This document shows, one piece after another, positions 5,949 through 8,737 of a stretch of 8,737 bases of DNA (positions are counted from its first letter, which is position 1; each line of letters starts with the position of its first letter). The DNA comes from Pseudomonadota bacterium (lineage in GTDB: Bacteria > Desulfobacterota > Desulfobulbia > Desulfobulbales > Desulfobulbaceae): the NCBI GenBank assembly GCA_009778235.1, contig WRKE01000245.1:1-8737 (forward strand), in the 5' to 3' direction. The notes under the pieces were generated by a model. It was given only the letters and a program-made list of their open reading frames with translations, had not been told where the DNA came from and made no database searches. Position numbers and translations under genes: made by a program.

Positions 5949-7331
5949 ATGGCACTCTACACCCGTGACCATCTGCCTGGGCTGCTGGCCGGGATGGCCA
6001 GCCATCCAGCGCGGGTGTTTTTGCTGTTCGGTGAGCGGTACCTCTGCCGGGCGGCAATAGCGCAGTTGGAGCAAGCCCTGTTGCGCGAAACCGGGGGAAC
6101 CGTCCACCCCATTGACGGCGACCAGGAGGAAATCGGGACCACCTTGGCCAAACTCCGGAGTTTCACGCTGCTGCCGGGCCGCCAGATCTACCGGGTAACC
6201 GATACCCGGCTCTTTCATTCCCGCCAGGTTGCAAAATCCGTCTGGGACCGGACAGTCAAGGCCCATGCCGAGGCCAAATCCGAACAGGCGAGACGCGGCC
6301 TTCGCGCCTTTTTGGCCAGCGGCGGGCTCGATCCGATGGCACCTGACAGCGATCCGGCCGCGCTGTCCGCCACCGAATGGCAGCAATGCTTCGGCTTTGC
6401 CCGGCCCGATGGCGATTTGAGCTGGACCCGCGCCTATCTGGCCGACGGCGGGGAAACCAGCCCCACTGTCCCGAGTTCCGATCCGGGCGACATGCTGGCC
6501 GCGGTGCTGGCCACCGGCATTCCGGCCAACAACGTCCTCATCCTCATGGCCGAGGAGGTCGACAAGCGGAAAAAATTATTCAAACTGCTCAAGGATGAGC
6601 AGGCCATCATCGACCTCAGCGTTGAAACCGGTTCCAGCAGCAAGGCCCAGAAGGAGCAAAAAGGTGTGCTCCAGGATTTGATCCGCCAGACCTTGGCGGA
6701 AGAGGGCAAGACCATGGTGCCCGCCTTGATCGACCTCTTGATTGACCGGGTCGGGTTTCATCCGGTGGCCGCGATCATGGAACTGCGCAAGGTGATCACC
6801 TATCTCGGCGACCGCAGCCAGGTGACCCGCGACGATCTCGACCTCCTGGTCGGCCGGACCCGGCAGGAGGCCTTGTTCGAACTGACCTCCGCCCTGGCCC
6901 GACGGGATCTGGAACAATCCCTGGCCATTACCGACCGGCTGCAGGAAAACGGCATCCATCCCCTGGCAGTGGTGGCCGCCCTGCGCAACTTTGTCCGCGG
7001 CCTGCTGCTCTTGCGGTCGTTGATCGAGCGGCCAGAGACGGGATTTAAACCCGCCATGTCCGCCGCCGCCTTTCAACAGACCTGCCTGCCCCGCCTCAAG
7101 GAGTGGTCCCAATGGAAGAAAGAGCTTGGCGGGCATCCTTTTGCGCTCTACATGCAATGCAAAACCGCAGCCGGCTTTTCCCTGCCGATGCTTGCCGCCT
7201 GGCTGCATCATCTGCTCAAGGCCGAATTTCGGCTCAAGGGTTCACCCCTTGCCCCGGAAATCATCCTCCAACACCTGATCATGGCGCTGCTTTCCCGCGA
7301 ATCGCAAAAGAGAAGCGAGCTGGCCGGCTGA
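5949..7331 (+). CDS. holA: DNA polymerase III delta subunit
   Basis: This is a 460-residue protein. The delta subunit opens the sliding clamp within the clamp-loader complex and acts in the cytoplasm at the replication fork. The N-terminus has the family's LLFGERYLCR element (25-34). A core strand with VLILMAEEVDKRKKLFKLLK (196-215) is the usual delta 'D-K-R-x-K-x-x-K' region. RVGFHPVAAIMELRKVITYLGD (267-288) precedes the helical C-terminal collar domain (about 300-450), with ALFELTSALARRD and HPLAVVAALRNFVRGLLLLR. It is longer than E. coli HolA (343). The extra length sits mainly at about 92-178, between the first alpha/beta part and the VLILMAEEVDK strand. The start at ATG 5949 follows a purine-rich GAGACGGA; the gene begins 7 bases after the upstream stop, so it is probably co-transcribed with the exported-protein gene. 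Confidence 0.92.
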   Translation: MALYTRDHLPGLLAGMASHPARVFLLFGERYLCRAAIAQLEQALLRETGGTVHPIDGDQEEIGTTLAKLRSFTLLPGRQIYRVTDTRLFHSRQVAKSVWDRTVKAHAEAKSEQARRGLRAFLASGGLDPMAPDSDPAALSATEWQQCFGFARPDGDLSWTRAYLADGGETSPTVPSSDPGDMLAAVLATGIPANNVLILMAEEVDKRKKLFKLLKDEQAIIDLSVETGSSSKAQKEQKGVLQDLIRQTLAEEGKTMVPALIDLLIDRVGFHPVAAIMELRKVITYLGDRSQVTRDDLDLLVGRTRQEALFELTSALARRDLEQSLAITDRLQENGIHPLAVVAALRNFVRGLLLLRSLIERPETGFKPAMSAAAFQQTCLPRLKEWSQWKKELGGHPFALYMQCKTAAGFSLPMLAAWLHHLLKAEFRLKGSPLAPEIILQHLIMALLSRESQKRSELAG

Positions 7332-7333
7332 TC

Positions 7334-7361
7334 TTGCAAAAACAAAAGCGGGCATTACAAT
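7334..7361 (+). promoter_or_regulatory. Candidate sigma-70 promoter for clpS-clpA
   Basis: TTGCAA (7334-7339, 4 of 6 consensus bases) is followed after 16 bases by TACAAT (7356-7361, 5 of 6). It lies directly after the holA stop codon. Transcription would start near 7368, giving a leader of about 130 bases before clpS. Confidence 0.5.
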
Positions 7362-7498
7362 ACAGATGAAGATTGTCGTTACCCCGGATGGTTACAGTGA
7401 TGGTTCAATGCCTCAGCGTTTCCGCTCGGGATGCGATCTCAAGGGCGGCACGGGCCGGGGAGCGATCCATCTCATCCTGTTCAGACGAGGAAGGAAGC

Positions 7499-7816
7499 AT
7501 GGCGAAGGAAGACTCGTTCACTCAGGATAAAGTCGCAACCACCAATCGGGAAGCTCTGCAGGAGCCGCCCCTCTACAAAGTCCTGCTGCACAATGACGAC
7601 TACACCACCATGGATTTTGTGGTCATGATCCTGCAGACGGTCTTTTATAAGGATAGCGACGAAGCCACCAGGATCATGTTGAACGTGCATCATCAAGGGA
7701 TGGGCATCGCCGGAATTTACACACGCGAAATCGGGGAAACCAAGGTGGAGATTGTCCACAGGATCGCCAAGAAGAACCTGTTCCCGCTTCGCTGCTCGCT
7801 GGAACAAGAGAGTTGA
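7499..7816 (+). CDS. clpS: ATP-dependent Clp protease adaptor ClpS
   Basis: This is a 105-residue protein, the usual ClpS length. ClpS binds proteins with destabilising N-terminal residues and hands them to ClpA for degradation by ClpAP. A short flexible N-terminal tail (1-22) precedes the core KVLLHNDDYTTM (27-38). This supplies the N-degron pocket residues Asn32, Asp33, Asp34 and gate Met38. His64 in NVHHQG completes the pocket, and GIYTREIGETKVEIV (72-86) and PLRCSLE (96-102) complete the fold. All the known binding residues appear intact. ATG 7499 is chosen for the strong Shine-Dalgarno sequence GAGGAAGGAAG just before it and because the family begins there. An in-frame ATG at 7373 would add 42 residues with no family character. 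clpA follows after 70 bases. Confidence 0.95.
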   Translation: MAKEDSFTQDKVATTNREALQEPPLYKVLLHNDDYTTMDFVVMILQTVFYKDSDEATRIMLNVHHQGMGIAGIYTREIGETKVEIVHRIAKKNLFPLRCSLEQES

Positions 7817-7886
7817 ACACGCAAGCGCTCAAGCATCGATTCCCCCGGCGTTGGTGGATGATGCCTTTTGATCGAGGACCAAGGAC

Positions 7887-8737
7887 ATGTTGAGCAAAGA
7901 GTTGGAGCTTGCCCTGATCAAGGCAATCAAGGAAGCAAAAAATCACCGGCACGAGTATGTCACGGTGGAGCACATGCTCTACGGGCTGCTGCACGACGAT
8001 CTCGCCCGCCACATCATCGACAAGTGCGGGGGCAACAACAGCACCCTCAAGGAAAGGCTTGAACGCTTCTTTGAAACCAGCATGCCGGTGATGAAGACGG
8101 CCCACAGCGAACCGGCGCAGACCGTAGCCTTCAATCGGGTGCTGCAACGGGCGGTCAGCCATGTGCAGAGTTGCGGCAAGAAACAGGTCGATACCGGCGA
8201 TGTCCTGGTTTCCATCTTCACCGAGCCCGATTCGCACGCGGTCTATTTCCTCGGCAGCGAAGGCGTCGGGCGCATGGAGGTGGTGGAATACATTTCCCAC
8301 AGCCTGCCGGAACACCTGCAGAACGAACCGTTGCGCCAGCCACCTCCCGGCCAGCATCAACCCTCAAAAAAGAAGCAGGATGCCAAACCAGGCGATGCCC
8401 TGGACGAATTCACCGTCAATTTTGCCCAAAAAGCAGCGACCGGAGCCATCGACCCGCTAATCGGCCGGGACAGGGAGTTGTATCGGATGATGCAGATTCT
8501 CTGCCGGCGCAAGAAAAACAACCCGCTGCTGGTTGGCGAGCCCGGGGTCGGGAAAACAGCCATGGCTGAAGGCCTGGCCCTGCGCATCCATGAAGACAGC
8601 GTTGCCCGGCGTGAAGTGCGGCCGGATCCAAAGAAGCTGGTGCCGGATATCCTGCAGGATGCGGAGATTTACATGCTCGACCTCGGCACCCTGGTGGCTG
8701 GCACCAAGTATCGGGGGGATTTCGAGAAACGGTTGAA
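7887..8737 (+). CDS. clpA: ATP-dependent Clp protease ATP-binding subunit ClpA (3' truncated by window edge)
   Basis: The first 283 residues are visible; the frame runs off the window. ClpA is a hexameric AAA+ unfoldase that feeds substrates, including those delivered by ClpS, into ClpP. Residues 1-142 are the double Clp N-domain to which ClpS binds. A hydrophilic linker (about 145-170) leads to the first AAA+ module. DPLIGRDREL (189-198) is followed by the CRRKKNNPLLVGEPGVGKT Walker A segment, with Lys223 and Thr224, and by AGTKYRGDFEKRL (271-283). Compared with E. coli ClpA there are about 13 extra residues (around 240-252) between the Walker A helix and the next strand. The start at ATG 7887 has GAGGA eight bases upstream. 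The clpS-clpA order and short gap indicate one operon. Walker B and the second AAA+ module lie outside the window. Confidence 0.95.
   Translation, partial: MLSKELELALIKAIKEAKNHRHEYVTVEHMLYGLLHDDLARHIIDKCGGNNSTLKERLERFFETSMPVMKTAHSEPAQTVAFNRVLQRAVSHVQSCGKKQVDTGDVLVSIFTEPDSHAVYFLGSEGVGRMEVVEYISHSLPEHLQNEPLRQPPPGQHQPSKKKQDAKPGDALDEFTVNFAQKAATGAIDPLIGRDRELYRMMQILCRRKKNNPLLVGEPGVGKTAMAEGLALRIHEDSVARREVRPDPKKLVPDILQDAEIYMLDLGTLVAGTKYRGDFEKRL

Noticed and set aside
7366..7530. 54-codon ORF in the clpS leader, overlapping the clpS start
   Set aside because: Its ATG lies at the predicted transcription start with no Shine-Dalgarno sequence, and the product resembles nothing known. ClpS has a strong site of its own.

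Overview
The window is GC-rich, densely coded bacterial chromosome. It encodes an ATP-dependent Clp pair (ClpS adaptor with ClpA-type ATPase), a DNA polymerase III delta subunit, a cytosolic-type malate dehydrogenase and a periplasm-facing LysM protein. This fits a Gram-negative proteobacterium or Desulfobacterota-like lineage. The taxonomic guess is inference: there is no rRNA gene, and I see no prophage, insertion sequence, CRISPR array or tRNA.

Layout, left to right. (1) 1-240: the 3' end of a malate dehydrogenase gene, closed by a strong intrinsic terminator (269-302). (2) 377-1426, plus strand: a single-pass membrane protein with a TPR-like cytoplasmic part, a Pro-rich linker and a C-terminal LysM domain. 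(3) 3031 down to 1357, minus strand: a tight operon of a DUF2905-type small membrane protein, a Cys-rich conserved protein, and an RluA-type pseudouridine synthase. Both junctions are 4-base ATGA overlaps. The last gene runs 70 bases into the convergent LysM gene. (4) 3032-3460: a roughly 430-base divergent intergenic region with a candidate minus-strand promoter and several hairpins. (5) 3461-5941, plus: a large exported protein of unknown function. It has degenerate helical repeats near its N-terminus and a C-terminal His/Cys arrangement that suggests a caspase-like (clan CD) cysteine peptidase fold. (6) 5949-7331, plus: holA (DNA polymerase III delta), 7 bases downstream. (7) 7499-8737, plus: clpS followed by clpA, the latter cut by the window edge, with a plausible sigma-70 promoter ahead of clpS.

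How the genes relate. clpS and clpA form an N-degron proteolysis module. The Cys-rich protein and the RluA synthase look like the two halves of a longer RluA-family protein that I recall as a single chain in other bacteria, here split and translationally coupled. The exported protein and holA probably share a transcript but have no obvious functional link. The best candidates for something new are the exported protein and the split pseudouridine synthase.
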